Position numbers and translations under genes: made by a program. Shown here in pieces: positions 50,727 to 60,385 of a stretch of 64,000 nucleotides of DNA. The notes beneath the pieces were generated by a model. It was given only the letters and a program-made list of their open reading frames with translations, searched no databases and was not told where the DNA came from. Position 1 is the stretch's first letter, and each line of letters starts with the position of its first letter. This DNA comes from Alphaproteobacteria bacterium (GTDB lineage: Bacteria > Pseudomonadota > Alphaproteobacteria > Acetobacterales > Acetobacteraceae), in assembly GCA_016869715.1 (NCBI GenBank), contig VGDM01000001.1, forward strand, positions 236,943-300,942. The letters run 5' to 3'.

Positions 50727-52085
50727 ATGTTCGGTAAGGTGCTGATCGCCAATCGGGGTGAGATTGCGCTGCGCGTCCACCGCGCCTGCCAGGAAATGGG
50801 GATTCGGACCGTGGCAGTGCATTCCACCGCGGATGCGACCGCGATGCATGTGCGCTTTGCTGATGAAAGTGTCTGCATCGGCCCGCCCGCCGCGCGAGAT
50901 TCCTATTTGAATATGGCAGCGGTGATTTCAGCCGCCATGGTGACCGGCGCGGATGCCATTCATCCGGGTTATGGGTTTCTTTCCGAGAACGCGCGCTTTG
51001 CCGAAATGGTGGAAGCGCATAGGCTGAAATTCATCGGCCCCGCGCCCGAGCATATTCGCATGATGGGTGACAAGATCGCGGCCAAGGATGCGATGCGGAG
51101 CCTTGGCGTGCCGCTGGTGCCAGGTTCAATGGGCGCTCTGGAAACCCTGGAACAGGCGCGCGACGTGGCCGAGGCAGTGAAATACCCGGTGCTGATCAAG
51201 GCCGCCGCCGGTGGTGGCGGGCGCGGCATGAAGGTGGCGCGCAGCGCCGATGAGCTTGAAGAAGCCTGGAGTGTCGCGCGCACTGAAGCCAAGGCCGCCT
51301 TTGGTGATGACAGCGTCTATTTGGAAAAATACCTCGATCGGCCGCGGCATATTGAATTGCAGGTGCTGGCTGATACGCATGGCAATGTGGTGCATTTCGG
51401 GGAGCGTGATTGTTCCCTGCAACGGCGCCATCAGAAGCTAGTGGAAGAAGCGGGCAGCCCCGTGCTGGATGCGGCAGCGCGCGATGCGCTGGGTGCGACC
51501 GTAACCGCGGGGTTGTCAAAACTGGGCTATCGCAATGCCGGTACCTTGGAATTCCTGTGGCAGGACGGGCAATTCGCCTTCATTGAGATGAACACTCGGC
51601 TACAGGTGGAACACCCGGTGACCGAGATGGTCTGCGGCATTGATTTGGTGAAGGAACAGATCCGCATCGCCGCCGGCGAGGCTTTAGGTTATGGCCAGAA
51701 GGATATCCTGTTTTACGGCCATGCCATTGAATGCCGCGTGACTGCGGAAGACCCGGAGACTTTAGCGCCCAATCCGGGCAAGGTGACGACGTATCACGCG
51801 CCGGGCGGGCTTGGAGTGCGCGTGGATAGTGCGCTTTATTCGGGTTATGTGGTGCCGCCGCATTATGACAGCCTGGTGGCCAAACTGATTGTGCATGCGC
51901 CGACGCGCGCCGAGGCGATTGGCCGCATGCGCCGTGCGCTTTCGGAAATGGTGGTGGCCGGCATCAAGACGACCTTGCCGTTGCATCAAGCGGTGATGGA
52001 AGCCCCCGAATTCCAGGATGGGGATTATACGATCCATTGGCTGGAGCGGTTTGTTTCGGACAGGAACACCGACGCGGCGGGTTAA
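50727..52085 (+). CDS. accC: Biotin carboxylase subunit of acetyl-CoA carboxylase
   Basis: A 452-residue ATP-grasp enzyme that carboxylates biotin on AccB, the first step of fatty-acid synthesis. The N-domain is KVLIANRGEIALRVHRACQE. The ATP-grasp loop IKAAAGGGGRGMKVAR lies near residue 157. GERDCSLQRRHQKLVEEAGS, EMNTRLQVEHPVTEMV and HAIECRVTAEDPE form the active site. Length is normal. It closes the aroQ-accB-accC operon, and convergent to it lies a dead binding-protein gene. Confidence 0.97.
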   Translation: MFGKVLIANRGEIALRVHRACQEMGIRTVAVHSTADATAMHVRFADESVCIGPPAARDSYLNMAAVISAAMVTGADAIHPGYGFLSENARFAEMVEAHRLKFIGPAPEHIRMMGDKIAAKDAMRSLGVPLVPGSMGALETLEQARDVAEAVKYPVLIKAAAGGGGRGMKVARSADELEEAWSVARTEAKAAFGDDSVYLEKYLDRPRHIELQVLADTHGNVVHFGERDCSLQRRHQKLVEEAGSPVLDAAARDALGATVTAGLSKLGYRNAGTLEFLWQDGQFAFIEMNTRLQVEHPVTEMVCGIDLVKEQIRIAAGEALGYGQKDILFYGHAIECRVTAEDPETLAPNPGKVTTYHAPGGLGVRVDSALYSGYVVPPHYDSLVAKLIVHAPTRAEAIGRMRRALSEMVVAGIKTTLPLHQAVMEAPEFQDGDYTIHWLERFVSDRNTDAAG

Positions 52086-52158
52086 AAAGTTATGGTTTCT
52101 ACAGGTCTTGGGCCTTTGGTGGATGGGTTTCAGGGAGGGCAAAGCTCTCCCTGACTTG

Positions 52159-53703
52159 TCAGTTCGCTGGCTCTACTGCCATGGCCGTGGTCCGTTCATC
52201 CATCCGCGGCGTATGGGCAAAGCCGCGCCGGGCGGCCCAGACATTGACTAATTGGAATAGCGGTGTCATCGCCGGTTCATCTGTGGTCACGTTTTTCACA
52301 GCTTCCCGCAACAGTTTCTCGCGTTCGGCGTCATCCAGCGTGGCGGCGGCCTGTTCGGTGAGTGCGTCGAGGGCAGGGTTTGAATAGCGTGATGAATTGG
52401 CAACACCGCGGCGTTTCTCACGGTCGAAGGTGCCGAAGATATTGACCAGCATATAGGATGCCTCGCCGGTCACGCGGCCCCAGCCGCCCATACGGGCGTT
52501 GAATTCCTGCCGTGAATTGCGTGCGGCATAAGTAGTCCAGGGCAGGGTTTGCACTTCGGTGCGTAGCCCAACGTGCGTCCACATTTGCGCAACGGCTTGC
52601 GCGACCCGGGCGTCATTCGGCCCGCGATCATAGGGTGCTGCCAGGGTCAGGCGGAAGCCTTGCGGGAAGCCGGCTTCGGCTAAAAGGCGCCGCGCGCCGT
52701 CAGCGTCAAAGCGGGGCGTGGGTACATCGGGGTTATAGGAAAAGGCACCGGGCGGCGGCCATTGGCCGGTCGGCTTGGCGGTGCCTTCCATGACGCGTTC
52801 GGTGAGTGCATTGCGGTCTATCGCGATGGAAACCGCGCGGCGCACGCGCACATCGTGGAAGGGATTGCGCGTGAAGGGCTTGCCTTCATTGTCGCTGACC
52901 GGGATGGGGTTCTCCGCGCGGGAATAATCAAACCACAGATAGATCAGGCGTAGCCCTTGGATTTCGTATAGCGTGATGCGCTGATCGCGCCTCAGGCGTT
53001 CCAGGTCGGATGACGGCACCTGGTCAATCACATCCACATCGCCAGTGAGCAGGGCCGCGGTGCGTGAAGCGTCATTGGCGATGAAGCGATAGGAAACCCG
53101 CGCCCAGGGCTGCGGCCCGGCCCAATAGTTTTTATTGCGGGTGAATTCAGTGCGGTCACCATGGCGGTAACTCGCCAGCCGATAAGGGCCAGTGCCAATC
53201 GCGGCGCGGCCGGCATTGTAATCCTCCGTCTCCGCACCCGTGCCAGCGTAGCGGGAGATGATTTGCGCGGAGTTTAATTCGGTCGGCAGCAGCGGATGCG
53301 GGGCGACTGTGTGGAAGCGGATGGTCAGCGGGTCAATGATTTCAGCGCGGGTGACGGCGCGGATCATGCCTGCGAAGGTGCCGGGGCTATTGCGCACATT
53401 GGGCACGCGTTCGATGGTAACGACCACGTCATCGGCGGTGAAATCCCACCCATCATGCCATTTCACGCCGGGGCGGAGCTTAAATTTTCAAACGGTATGA
53501 GAAAGCGCCCGCCAGCTTTGCGCCAGCATCGGTTGCAGCCGTGCTTCCGCATCCTGTTCCACCAGCCGATCAAACATGTGTTGCGTCGGGCTGATATTGG
53601 GGGCGGCATTGTAGAAAAGCGGATCAAGCGCGGTTGGCGACCCGCCGATCCCGATGGTCAGGTTCTGCGCTAGGGTGGTTGAAGTGCCGATGGAGGCCAG
53701 CAA
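52159..53703 (-). pseudogene. Peptide-type ABC substrate-binding protein, nonsense-mutated
   Basis: The frame is continuous with family 5 binding proteins: LTIGIGGSPTALDPLFYNAAP near the N-terminus, then a TGA at 53488-53490 in the context SHTV-stop-KFKLRPGVKWHDGW. The intact paralogue at 53852 has PNVWEFKLRPNVRFHNG there, so the stop replaces a Trp codon by a single base change. After the stop, 435 codons remain open, with DYNAGRAAIGTGPYRLASYR and YSNPALDALTEQAA. An upstream hydrophobic signal-like stretch is readable but lacks a good ATG. Read-through or restart is possible but unlikely to yield an exported protein. Confidence 0.85.
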
Positions 53704-53851
53704 GGCTGCGGCAAGCGACAGGGCAGGGAGCAGGGACGGGGAGGGGGCAAGCCGACAATCTCTTTTTACGGGTCTTGGCGGATGCTAGCGGTGCCGAGCG
53801 CGCGCTGCTAGAAGTCGGGGGGTCCTAGTCAACAATAAAAGGGGGTCTGGC

Positions 53852-55441
53852 ATGACGGGAAAACTTCGCAAGCTGGCTTCGGCTGCCACCACGGCTTTCA
53901 TTGGCCTTTCGGCGCAAGGCGCCGTGGCGCAGAGCGTAACAATGGCGGTGGCGGCGCCGGTGACCTCGCTTGATCCGCATTACCATCAGCTTTCGCCCAA
54001 TAATGCGGTGGCTGATACCATTTTCGACAAGCTGGTGAATACGGATGCCACATCAACCAGCATACCCGGTCTCGCACTCAGCTGGCGTGCGGTTGAGCCC
54101 AATGTCTGGGAATTCAAGCTGCGGCCCAATGTGCGCTTCCATAACGGCAATCCCTTCACGGCCGAGGATGTGGCCTTCACGCTGCAGCGCCTGCCCAATG
54201 TGCCCAATAGCCCATCATCCTTCGCGGCCTATTCACGGCCCATCCAATCCATGGAGATTGGGGACCCGCTGACCATCCGCTTCCGCACCGCGGCGCCGCA
54301 TCCGCTGATGCCGCTTGACATGACCAATGTCCGCATCCTGGACCGCGAGACGCATCAGAATGCGACGACCGAGGATTTCAATGCGGGTCGTGCAGCGATT
54401 GGTACTGGCCCCTATCGCGTGGTGTCGCATCGCAGCGGTGATCGGATTGAATTCGAACGCAACGACAATTATTGGGGCGATCGCGCGCCCTTCCAGCGCG
54501 TGATCTATCGCATGATCACCAATGACGCGGCGCGCACGGCGGCGCTGCTGGCCGGCGATGTAGAATTCATTGATCAGGTGCCGACATCGGATCTGGCGAA
54601 GCTCCGGCAGGACAATCGGATTGCGCTATCAGAAGTTGTTGGGCTGCGGCTGATCTTTCTGGGCCTCGATCATTTGCGGCAGGCGAATGAGAATTCGCCC
54701 TTCATCACGGATAATGACGGCCGTCCCTTGGGCCGGAATCCGTTGCAGGATGTGCGGGTACGCCGCGCGCTTTCCATCGCGATTGACCGGAAGGCGATTG
54801 TAGACCGCGTGATGGAGGGTGCTGCCATTCCCGCCGGACAATTCCTTCCCGAAGGTGTCTATACCCATGTGTCTGGCGTGACCACACCGGCCTTTGATCC
54901 GGATGCCGCTCGCCGCTTATTGGCGGAAGCGGGCTATCCCCAGGGGTTCCGCATTCAGTTGAATGGCCCGAATGATCGCTATGTGAATGATGCACGCATC
55001 ATCCAGGCCGTAGGCCAGATGTGGACGCGTATCGGTGTACGCACCACAGTGGAAGCGCAGCCCTGGACCACCTTCGTGGGTCGCGCGGGCCGCGCCGATT
55101 TCTCGGCACATTTGATCGGCTGGGGATCGAACCCTGATGGATCACATCCGCTGCGCAATGTCCTGGCAACCCAAACACGTGAAAGGGGTTGGGGGTCTTC
55201 CAATCGTGGGCGCTATTCCAACCTGCGGGTGGATGGACTGCTGGATCAATCCCTGGTCGAGCTGGATGAACCGAAGCGCGTGCAGCTGGTGATTGAAGCG
55301 CAGCGCATCGCGGCTGAGGATGTGGCGGTGATCCCGCTCCATATCCAGACCAATATTTGGGGCATGCGCCGGCATTTGGCGCATGATGCCCGCAATGATG
55401 AGCTGACGCGCGCGCAGGATGTGCGCCCGGCGGCGCGCTGA
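53852..55441 (+). CDS. Peptide/nickel-type ABC transporter substrate-binding protein
   Basis: A 529-residue family 5 periplasmic binding protein. The signal peptide ends near GAVAQS, then VTSLDPHYHQLSPNNAV. Core motifs include VWEFKLRPNVRFHNGNPFT, EDFNAGRAAIGTGPYRVVSH, FIDQVPTSDLAKL and RYSNLRVDGLLDQS. It opens a complete five-gene ABC operon. Its closest visible relative is the dead, divergently oriented copy at 52159-53703, separated by 148 nt that must contain the promoter. Ligand specificity (peptide, nickel complex, opine or other) is not evident. Confidence 0.95.
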   Translation: MTGKLRKLASAATTAFIGLSAQGAVAQSVTMAVAAPVTSLDPHYHQLSPNNAVADTIFDKLVNTDATSTSIPGLALSWRAVEPNVWEFKLRPNVRFHNGNPFTAEDVAFTLQRLPNVPNSPSSFAAYSRPIQSMEIGDPLTIRFRTAAPHPLMPLDMTNVRILDRETHQNATTEDFNAGRAAIGTGPYRVVSHRSGDRIEFERNDNYWGDRAPFQRVIYRMITNDAARTAALLAGDVEFIDQVPTSDLAKLRQDNRIALSEVVGLRLIFLGLDHLRQANENSPFITDNDGRPLGRNPLQDVRVRRALSIAIDRKAIVDRVMEGAAIPAGQFLPEGVYTHVSGVTTPAFDPDAARRLLAEAGYPQGFRIQLNGPNDRYVNDARIIQAVGQMWTRIGVRTTVEAQPWTTFVGRAGRADFSAHLIGWGSNPDGSHPLRNVLATQTRERGWGSSNRGRYSNLRVDGLLDQSLVELDEPKRVQLVIEAQRIAAEDVAVIPLHIQTNIWGMRRHLAHDARNDELTRAQDVRPAAR

Positions 55442-55456
55442 ACCGGATAGGGGCTC

Positions 55457-56434
55457 ATGACCGTCTACCTCGTCCGACGCGTTTTGCAGGCACTGCTTGT
55501 TGTGCTGGCGATGTCGCTGATTGTCTTTATCGGCGTCTATGCCATTGGCGATCCGGTGGAAATCCTGATCAGCCCGGATGCGGACCAGATTGAGCGCGAA
55601 CGCGCCGTGCAGGCGCTCGGGCTCGATCTGCCGCTCTGGCAACAATATGCAGTGTTTCTGACAAAGGCGCTGCAGGGCGATTTGGGGCGGTCATTCGTTT
55701 ACAATGAACCGGCGCTGAAGCTGATTTTGCAGCGCATGCCGGCTACTATGGAATTGGCCTTTGGCGCGACGATTTTCGCGCTGATCATCGGCCTGCCGCT
55801 TGGGCTTTATGCCGGGCTTCGGCCCGATAGCCGTTTCAGCCGCATCATCATGGCGGGGTCCATCCTGGGCTTTTCGCTGCCCACTTTCTGGGTGGGGCTG
55901 ATGCTGATCATGGTGTTTGCGGTTTATCTGGGCTGGTTGCCATCTACCGGGCGGGGTGAAACCGGCACGCTGCTCGGTCTGCGATGGTCCTTCCTGACCT
56001 GGGATGGCTTGCGCCATTTGGCCATGCCTGCCCTGAACCTGTCGCTGTTCAAGATCAGTCTGGTCATACGTCTGACGCGTGCCGGTGTGCGCGAGACCAT
56101 GCTGATGGATTACGTGAAATTCGCCCGCGCCAAGGGGCTTTCGCCGGCGCGCGTGATCTTCGTACATGTCTTCAAGAATATCCTGATCCCCGTTGTCACC
56201 GTGGTGGGGCTGGAACTTGGCAGCACCATCGCGTTTTCGGTGGTGACGGAAAGCGTATTTGCTTGGCCCGGCATGGGCAAGCTGATCATTGATTCGATCA
56301 ATGTGCTCGATCGGCCGGTGATTGTCGCTTACCTCATGATGATTGTGCTGATCTTCATCGCGATCAATCTGATTGTTGATCTGACCTATTCACTGCTTGA
56401 CCCGCGCGTCCGGCTGGAGAGCAAAGGCACATGA
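55457..56434 (+). CDS. ABC transporter permease, DppB type
   Basis: A 325-residue membrane protein of the DppB/OppB class: MTVYLVRRVLQALLVVLAMSL at the N-terminus (first membrane segment), LGLDLPLWQQYAVFLTKALQ with the DLGRSF motif after it, and the coupling EAA loop RETMLMDYVKFARAKGLSPA near residue 215. About six membrane segments are seen. Its stop overlaps the next permease by 4 nt. It forms the channel with the DppC-type partner. Confidence 0.95.
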   Translation: MTVYLVRRVLQALLVVLAMSLIVFIGVYAIGDPVEILISPDADQIERERAVQALGLDLPLWQQYAVFLTKALQGDLGRSFVYNEPALKLILQRMPATMELAFGATIFALIIGLPLGLYAGLRPDSRFSRIIMAGSILGFSLPTFWVGLMLIMVFAVYLGWLPSTGRGETGTLLGLRWSFLTWDGLRHLAMPALNLSLFKISLVIRLTRAGVRETMLMDYVKFARAKGLSPARVIFVHVFKNILIPVVTVVGLELGSTIAFSVVTESVFAWPGMGKLIIDSINVLDRPVIVAYLMMIVLIFIAINLIVDLTYSLLDPRVRLESKGT

Positions 56435-57342
56435 GCGACGCTGTCATTTCCGCGAAGCCGACAGACAAGGTGGAAACACCCTTCCGGCGCTTCGTGTCTG
56501 AATTTGCTGAAAACAAGGTCGCCCTTGGTGCGCTGGTGGTTTTCATCATCATCGCGCTGCTGGCGATTTTCGCGCCCTGGATCACGCCGCAAAACCCTTA
56601 TGACTTAGCGGAACTTGACATCATGGATGGGCGGATGGAGCCCGGCACGGTGGGCGGTGCTGGCTTCACCTTCTTGCTCGGCACGGATGATCAGGGGCGC
56701 GATATGCTCTCCGGCATCATCTATGGCTTGCGGATTTCACTCACCGTTGGTGCGGGTTCGGCGCTGGTTGCCTGCCTGATTGGCGCCTCCCTTGGCTTGC
56801 TGGCGGCCTATGCCGGTGGGCGGACCGATAGCGTGATTATGCGCCTTGTGGATTTGCAATTGTCCTTCCCGACCATTCTGGCGGCGCTCATGATTCTGGC
56901 CTTTTTGGGCAAGGGCATCATGAATGTGGTGATCGCGCTGGTGCTGGTGGAATGGGCCTATTATGCGCGCACGGTGCGCGGCACGGCGCTGGTGGAAAGA
57001 CGGCGGGAATATATTGAGGCAGCGCAATGCCTAGCTTTGCCGACACATCGCGTGCTTTTTTGCCACTTGCTGCCGAATTGCCTGCCGCCCTTGATCGTTG
57101 TTGGCACCATGCAGGTGGCGCGCGCCATTGCGCTGGAAGCGACCCTGTCCTTCCTCGGGCTTGGCGTGCCAATCACGGAACCATCGCTCGGCCTGCTGAT
57201 CGCCAATGGCTATGAGTATATGCTGTCGGGCAAGTACTGGATTTCCTTCTATCCCGGCATTGCACTGCTTATCACGATTGTCGCCATTAATCTGGTGGGT
57301 GATCAATTGCGTGATGTGCTGAACCCGCGGCTGAAAAAATAG
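56431..57342 (+). CDS. ABC transporter permease, DppC type
   Basis: A 303-residue permease of the DppC/OppC class. A cytoplasmic N-terminal arm leads to the first membrane segment (LGALVVFIIIALLAIFAPWI) and to FLLGTDDQGRDMLSGIIYGLR, the signature after segment 1. The EAA loop is YIEAAQCLALPTHRVLFCHLLP. The pair of permeases with 4-nt overlap is standard for this transporter class. Confidence 0.95.
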   Translation: MSDAVISAKPTDKVETPFRRFVSEFAENKVALGALVVFIIIALLAIFAPWITPQNPYDLAELDIMDGRMEPGTVGGAGFTFLLGTDDQGRDMLSGIIYGLRISLTVGAGSALVACLIGASLGLLAAYAGGRTDSVIMRLVDLQLSFPTILAALMILAFLGKGIMNVVIALVLVEWAYYARTVRGTALVERRREYIEAAQCLALPTHRVLFCHLLPNCLPPLIVVGTMQVARAIALEATLSFLGLGVPITEPSLGLLIANGYEYMLSGKYWISFYPGIALLITIVAINLVGDQLRDVLNPRLKK

Positions 57343-57346
57343 GCAC

Positions 57347-58330
57347 ATGACGGCACCTACACTCGAAGTGCGCGATTTGCAGACGCATTTTTTCACCCGC
57401 GCTGGCGCGGTAAAGGCAGTTGATGGCGTTTCCTTTTCGGTCGGCCGCGGCAAGGTGTTGGGGCTAGTCGGTGAATCCGGTTCCGGCAAATCCGTCACGG
57501 GTTTTTCCATCATTGGTCTGGTTGATCCGCCGGGGCGCATCGCGGGCGGGTCCATCCTGTTTCAGGGGCGCGATTTGGCGAAACTGTCGGAAGAAGAAAT
57601 GCGCGATTTGCGGGGCAGCCGCATCGCCATGATCTTCCAGGACCCGATGATGACGCTTAACCCGGTGCTGCGCATTGATACGCAGATGATCGAAACAGTG
57701 CTGGCGCATAAGAGGGTCTCGAAGGAGGAAGCCCGCCAACGCGCGCGCGATACACTTGGCATGGTGGGCATTCCGTCCCCGGATGAAAGGCTGAAAGCCT
57801 ATCCGCATCAGTTTTCTGGCGGCATGCGCCAGCGTGTGGCGATTGCGATTGCGCTATTGCATGAACCGCAATTGATTGTTGCCGATGAACCGACCACCGC
57901 GCTTGATGTTACCATCCAGGGTCAGATATTGGCCGAGGTGCAGAAGCTTTGCGCTACTACCGGCACGTCCATGATCTGGATTACGCATGATCTTTCGGTG
58001 GTGGCCGGCCTCGCGGATGATATTGCTGTGATGTATGCCGGGCGCATTGTGGAAAAGGGCGCGGTTGGTGAAGTGCTGGATAAGCCCCTGCATCCCTATA
58101 CCCATGGGTTGATCGGTTCCGTCCCCAGCCGCAACAAGCGCGGTGAGGCGCTGCGCCAAATCCCTGGCATGACGCCATCCTTGCTGAACCTGCCGCCGGG
58201 CTGCGCCTTTCGTGCGCGTTGCCCGCGCGCTTCCGAAGCCTGCCTCGCAGAGCCCGTGATGGCGGAGATTCTGCCCGGGCGCGAGGTGCGCTGCATTCAC
58301 CCCCATCTTGGCGCTTCTGAGGCCGCATGA
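57347..58330 (+). CDS. ABC transporter ATP-binding protein, DppD type
   Basis: A 327-residue ATPase. Walker A is [19 protein letters not shown] near residue 40. The signature [19 protein letters not shown] and Walker [17 protein letters not shown] follow. The C-terminal oligopeptide/dipeptide extension with [15 protein letters not shown], a Cys-rich [4Fe-4S]-like segment, is present. It overlaps the next ATPase by 4 nt. It is one half of the heterodimeric motor. Confidence 0.96.
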   Translation: MTAPTLEVRDLQTHFFTRAGAVKAVDGVSFSVGRGKVLGLVGESGSGKSVTGFSIIGLVDPPGRIAGGSILFQGRDLAKLSEEEMRDLRGSRIAMIFQDPMMTLNPVLRIDTQMIETVLAHKRVSKEEARQRARDTLGMVGIPSPDERLKAYPHQFSGGMRQRVAIAIALLHEPQLIVADEPTTALDVTIQGQILAEVQKLCATTGTSMIWITHDLSVVAGLADDIAVMYAGRIVEKGAVGEVLDKPLHPYTHGLIGSVPSRNKRGEALRQIPGMTPSLLNLPPGCAFRARCPRASEACLAEPVMAEILPGREVRCIHPHLGASEAA

Positions 58331-59325
58331 ACGCCACACCCATGCTGGAACTGCGCGGCATTACGCGCCGGTTTGAAAAGAAGTTGGATTTCGCAGGCCG
58401 CATTGCGCAGCGCTTGGGCGCGCCGGTGCGCGAAGAAGTGGTGCATGCGGTGGATGGCGTGGACCTGGCGGTCCGCAAGGGTGAGGTTGTCGGGCTGGTG
58501 GGTGAATCCGGCTGCGGCAAATCCACGCTAGGGCGCATGGTGGCGGGCATTTTGCCGCCAACGGAAGGCACCATTCTGCGCGATGGGTGCGACATCAAGG
58601 CGCTGAGCGGGCCTGAGGCGCGGCAGATGAAGCTCCGCACGCAAATGATTTTCCAGGACCCCTATGCATCGCTCAATCCACGCATGCGCGTTTTGGATAT
58701 TGTGGGCGAGGCACCTCGCGTGCACGGGCTTTTGGATGGTGCGTCCTTTGATGACTATGTGGATGAGCAAATGAGCCGCGCGGGTTTGGACCCGGGCTTC
58801 AAGCGGCGCTATCCGCATCAATTCTCGGGCGGGCAGCGCCAGCGTATCGGAATTGCCCGCGCGCTGGCGGTGAAGCCGGATTTCATTGTCTGCGATGAAG
58901 CCGTGGCCGCGTTGGATGTTTCGATCCAGGCACAAATCCTGAACCTGTTCATGCGGCTCAGGAGAGAACTCGATCTGACCTATCTGTTCATCAGCCATGA
59001 TCTTGGCGTGGTGGAGCATTTGTCTGATCGCGTGGTGATCATGTATTTGGGGCGCGTGGTGGAAGAGGCGAATACGGAGACCGTCTTCCGCCGGCCTAAT
59101 CACCCCTATACGCGGTCGTTGCTTGATTCCGTGCCGCGGATTGAAAACCGCAAGCGCGCCTTTTCGGTGGTGAAGGGGGAAATCCCGTCACCGATCAACC
59201 CGCCGAGTGGCTGCCATTTCCACCCGCGCTGCCCGCTCGTGATGGAACGCTGCAAGGTGGAAGTGCCAAAGCTACGAGAGATCGCGCCCGGCCAACGCAG
59301 CGCCTGCCATTTGAATGATCAATGA
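58327..59325 (+). CDS. ABC transporter ATP-binding protein, DppF type
   Basis: A 332-residue ATPase. Walker A is [18 protein letters not shown] near residue 59. Signature [19 protein letters not shown] and Walker [17 protein letters not shown] follow, and the C-terminal [15 protein letters not shown] extension is complete. Walker B has DEAVAALD instead of the common DEPVSALD, with the catalytic Glu retained. The gene overlaps the start of a small lipoprotein gene by 4 nt. Confidence 0.96.
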   Translation: MNATPMLELRGITRRFEKKLDFAGRIAQRLGAPVREEVVHAVDGVDLAVRKGEVVGLVGESGCGKSTLGRMVAGILPPTEGTILRDGCDIKALSGPEARQMKLRTQMIFQDPYASLNPRMRVLDIVGEAPRVHGLLDGASFDDYVDEQMSRAGLDPGFKRRYPHQFSGGQRQRIGIARALAVKPDFIVCDEAVAALDVSIQAQILNLFMRLRRELDLTYLFISHDLGVVEHLSDRVVIMYLGRVVEEANTETVFRRPNHPYTRSLLDSVPRIENRKRAFSVVKGEIPSPINPPSGCHFHPRCPLVMERCKVEVPKLREIAPGQRSACHLNDQ

Positions 59326-59441
59326 GGCTGCGCTTTATTCTGGCAGCGCTGCTGTTGATTGGGCTTGCTGCTTGTGAGGGCAGCGGCACGCGCGGCGGCT
59401 ATGTTGGCGCTGGGGCGGGTGGCAATCGCACCTCAAACTGA
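59322..59441 (+). CDS. Small lipoprotein, 39 aa, coupled to the ABC operon
   Basis: ATG 59322 overlaps the DppF stop by 4 nt (ATGA). The product starts [18 protein letters not shown]: two Arg, a hydrophobic run and the lipobox LAAC, so Cys18 should be lipid-modified. The mature part is only 22 residues, rich in Gly and Ser (EGSGTRGGYVGAGAGG), ending in Asn. I recognise no family. The position suggests co-translation with the transporter ATPase. It might be a membrane-tethered accessory peptide or simply a short surface lipoprotein. It is too short for most gene callers. Confidence 0.65.
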   Translation: MRLRFILAALLLIGLAACEGSGTRGGYVGAGAGGNRTSN

Positions 59442-59445
59442 ATTG

Positions 59446-59546
59446 GGGCGTTTCCCGTTCGCGTTGGCTCACGGAAAACGCTCCAAGCTTATGTTTGATC
59501 GCATTTTCCGAGCCGCCACGTCATCACACTTGGCTTGAAAATGCTC
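59446..59546 (+). repeat. Dispersed palindromic repeat mosaic, copy 2
   Basis: 59481-59546 matches copy 1 (13066-13131, minus strand); 47 of 55 core bases are identical. Here it is flanked by further palindromic modules: ggggcgtttcccgt (59446-59459) pairs imperfectly with acggaaaacgctcc (59471-59484), and cggaaaacg (59472) with cattttccg (59502). It lies between the convergent ABC operon and nadK and may act as a bidirectional transcription stop or as an inert repeat. Confidence 0.8.
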
Positions 59547-59584
59547 AAGCACCGCCCGGGCTTGACGCCGCGTAGAAACTCCCC

Positions 59585-59601
59585 GCCGCGAAAAGCGCGG
59601 C
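59585..59601. terminator. Short GC hairpin before the nadK 3' end
   Basis: A perfect 6-bp stem gccgcg/cgcggc (59585-59590, 59596-59601) has the loop aaaag. It sits 8 nt beyond the nadK stop on the minus strand. No T tract follows, so termination is only suggested. Confidence 0.35.
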
Positions 59602-59608
59602 ACGTCAC

Positions 59609-60385
59609 TCACACGGTGAATTGCTCGGCGATGATGCGCTCGGAAAGCCCGTGATCGGGGTCGAACATCAAGGTCAATAAGACATCGCGCGCTTCGCGCA
59701 CCTCAACCCGCGTCACATCGCGCACTTCGGTGTAATCCGCCACCGCCGCGACGGGGCGCTTTTCCGCCTCAAGAATATCGAACACCACGGTTGCATCTGA
59801 AGGCAGCAGCGCGCCGCGCCAGCGCCGTGGGCGAAAGGCAGAAATCGGCGTCAGCGGCAATAGATTCGCACTCAGCGGCACAATCGGCCCATGGGCGGAA
59901 AGATTATAGGCAGTGCTGCCGGCCGGCGTGCTCACTAAAATGCCATCGCAAATCAATTCCTGCAGCCGCGCCTTGCCATCCACCAGAATGCGTATCTTGG
60001 CGGCCTGGCGGCTTTCACGCAGCAGGGAGACCTCATTGATCGCAAGCGCTTCCACCGGCGGCCTATCCTGGCGCAGTGCGATCATGCGCAGCGGGTGCAC
60101 AATCGCGGTTTGTGCGGCGGCAAGCCGCGCGGGCAGATCATCTTCCCGATAATCATTCATCAGAAAGCCGACACTGCCCCTGTTCATGCCATAAACCGGC
60201 AAGCCGCGACGCAAAAAACGGTGCAGAGTTTCAAGCATGAAGCCATCACCGCCGAGCGCCACCACAACCTCAGCATCTTCTTCGGCCGCGTTGCCGTAAC
60301 GCGCGACAAGCGCGGCGCGGGCCTTTTGCGCCTCGGCACTTTGCCCGGCCAGAATGACGACGCGGCGCGGTGCGAAGGCGCTCAT
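59609..60385 (-). CDS. nadK: NAD kinase
   Basis: A 258-residue kinase that makes NADP from NAD. The GGDG motif is in [18 protein letters not shown] (about residue 46). [15 protein letters not shown] and the second diagnostic [12 protein letters not shown] follow, and [20 protein letters not shown] is the Gly/Ser-rich site. ATG 60385 overlaps the stop of the upstream nitrilase-family gene by 4 nt. It is the last gene of a long minus-strand run. Confidence 0.96.
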   Translation of the reverse strand: MSAFAPRRVVILAGQSAEAQKARAALVARYGNAAEEDAEVVVALGGDGFMLETLHRFLRRGLPVYGMNRGSVGFLMNDYREDDLPARLAAAQTAIVHPLRMIALRQDRPPVEALAINEVSLLRESRQAAKIRILVDGKARLQELICDGILVSTPAGSTAYNLSAHGPIVPLSANLLPLTPISAFRPRRWRGALLPSDATVVFDILEAEKRPVAAVADYTEVRDVTRVEVREARDVLLTLMFDPDHGLSERIIAEQFTV

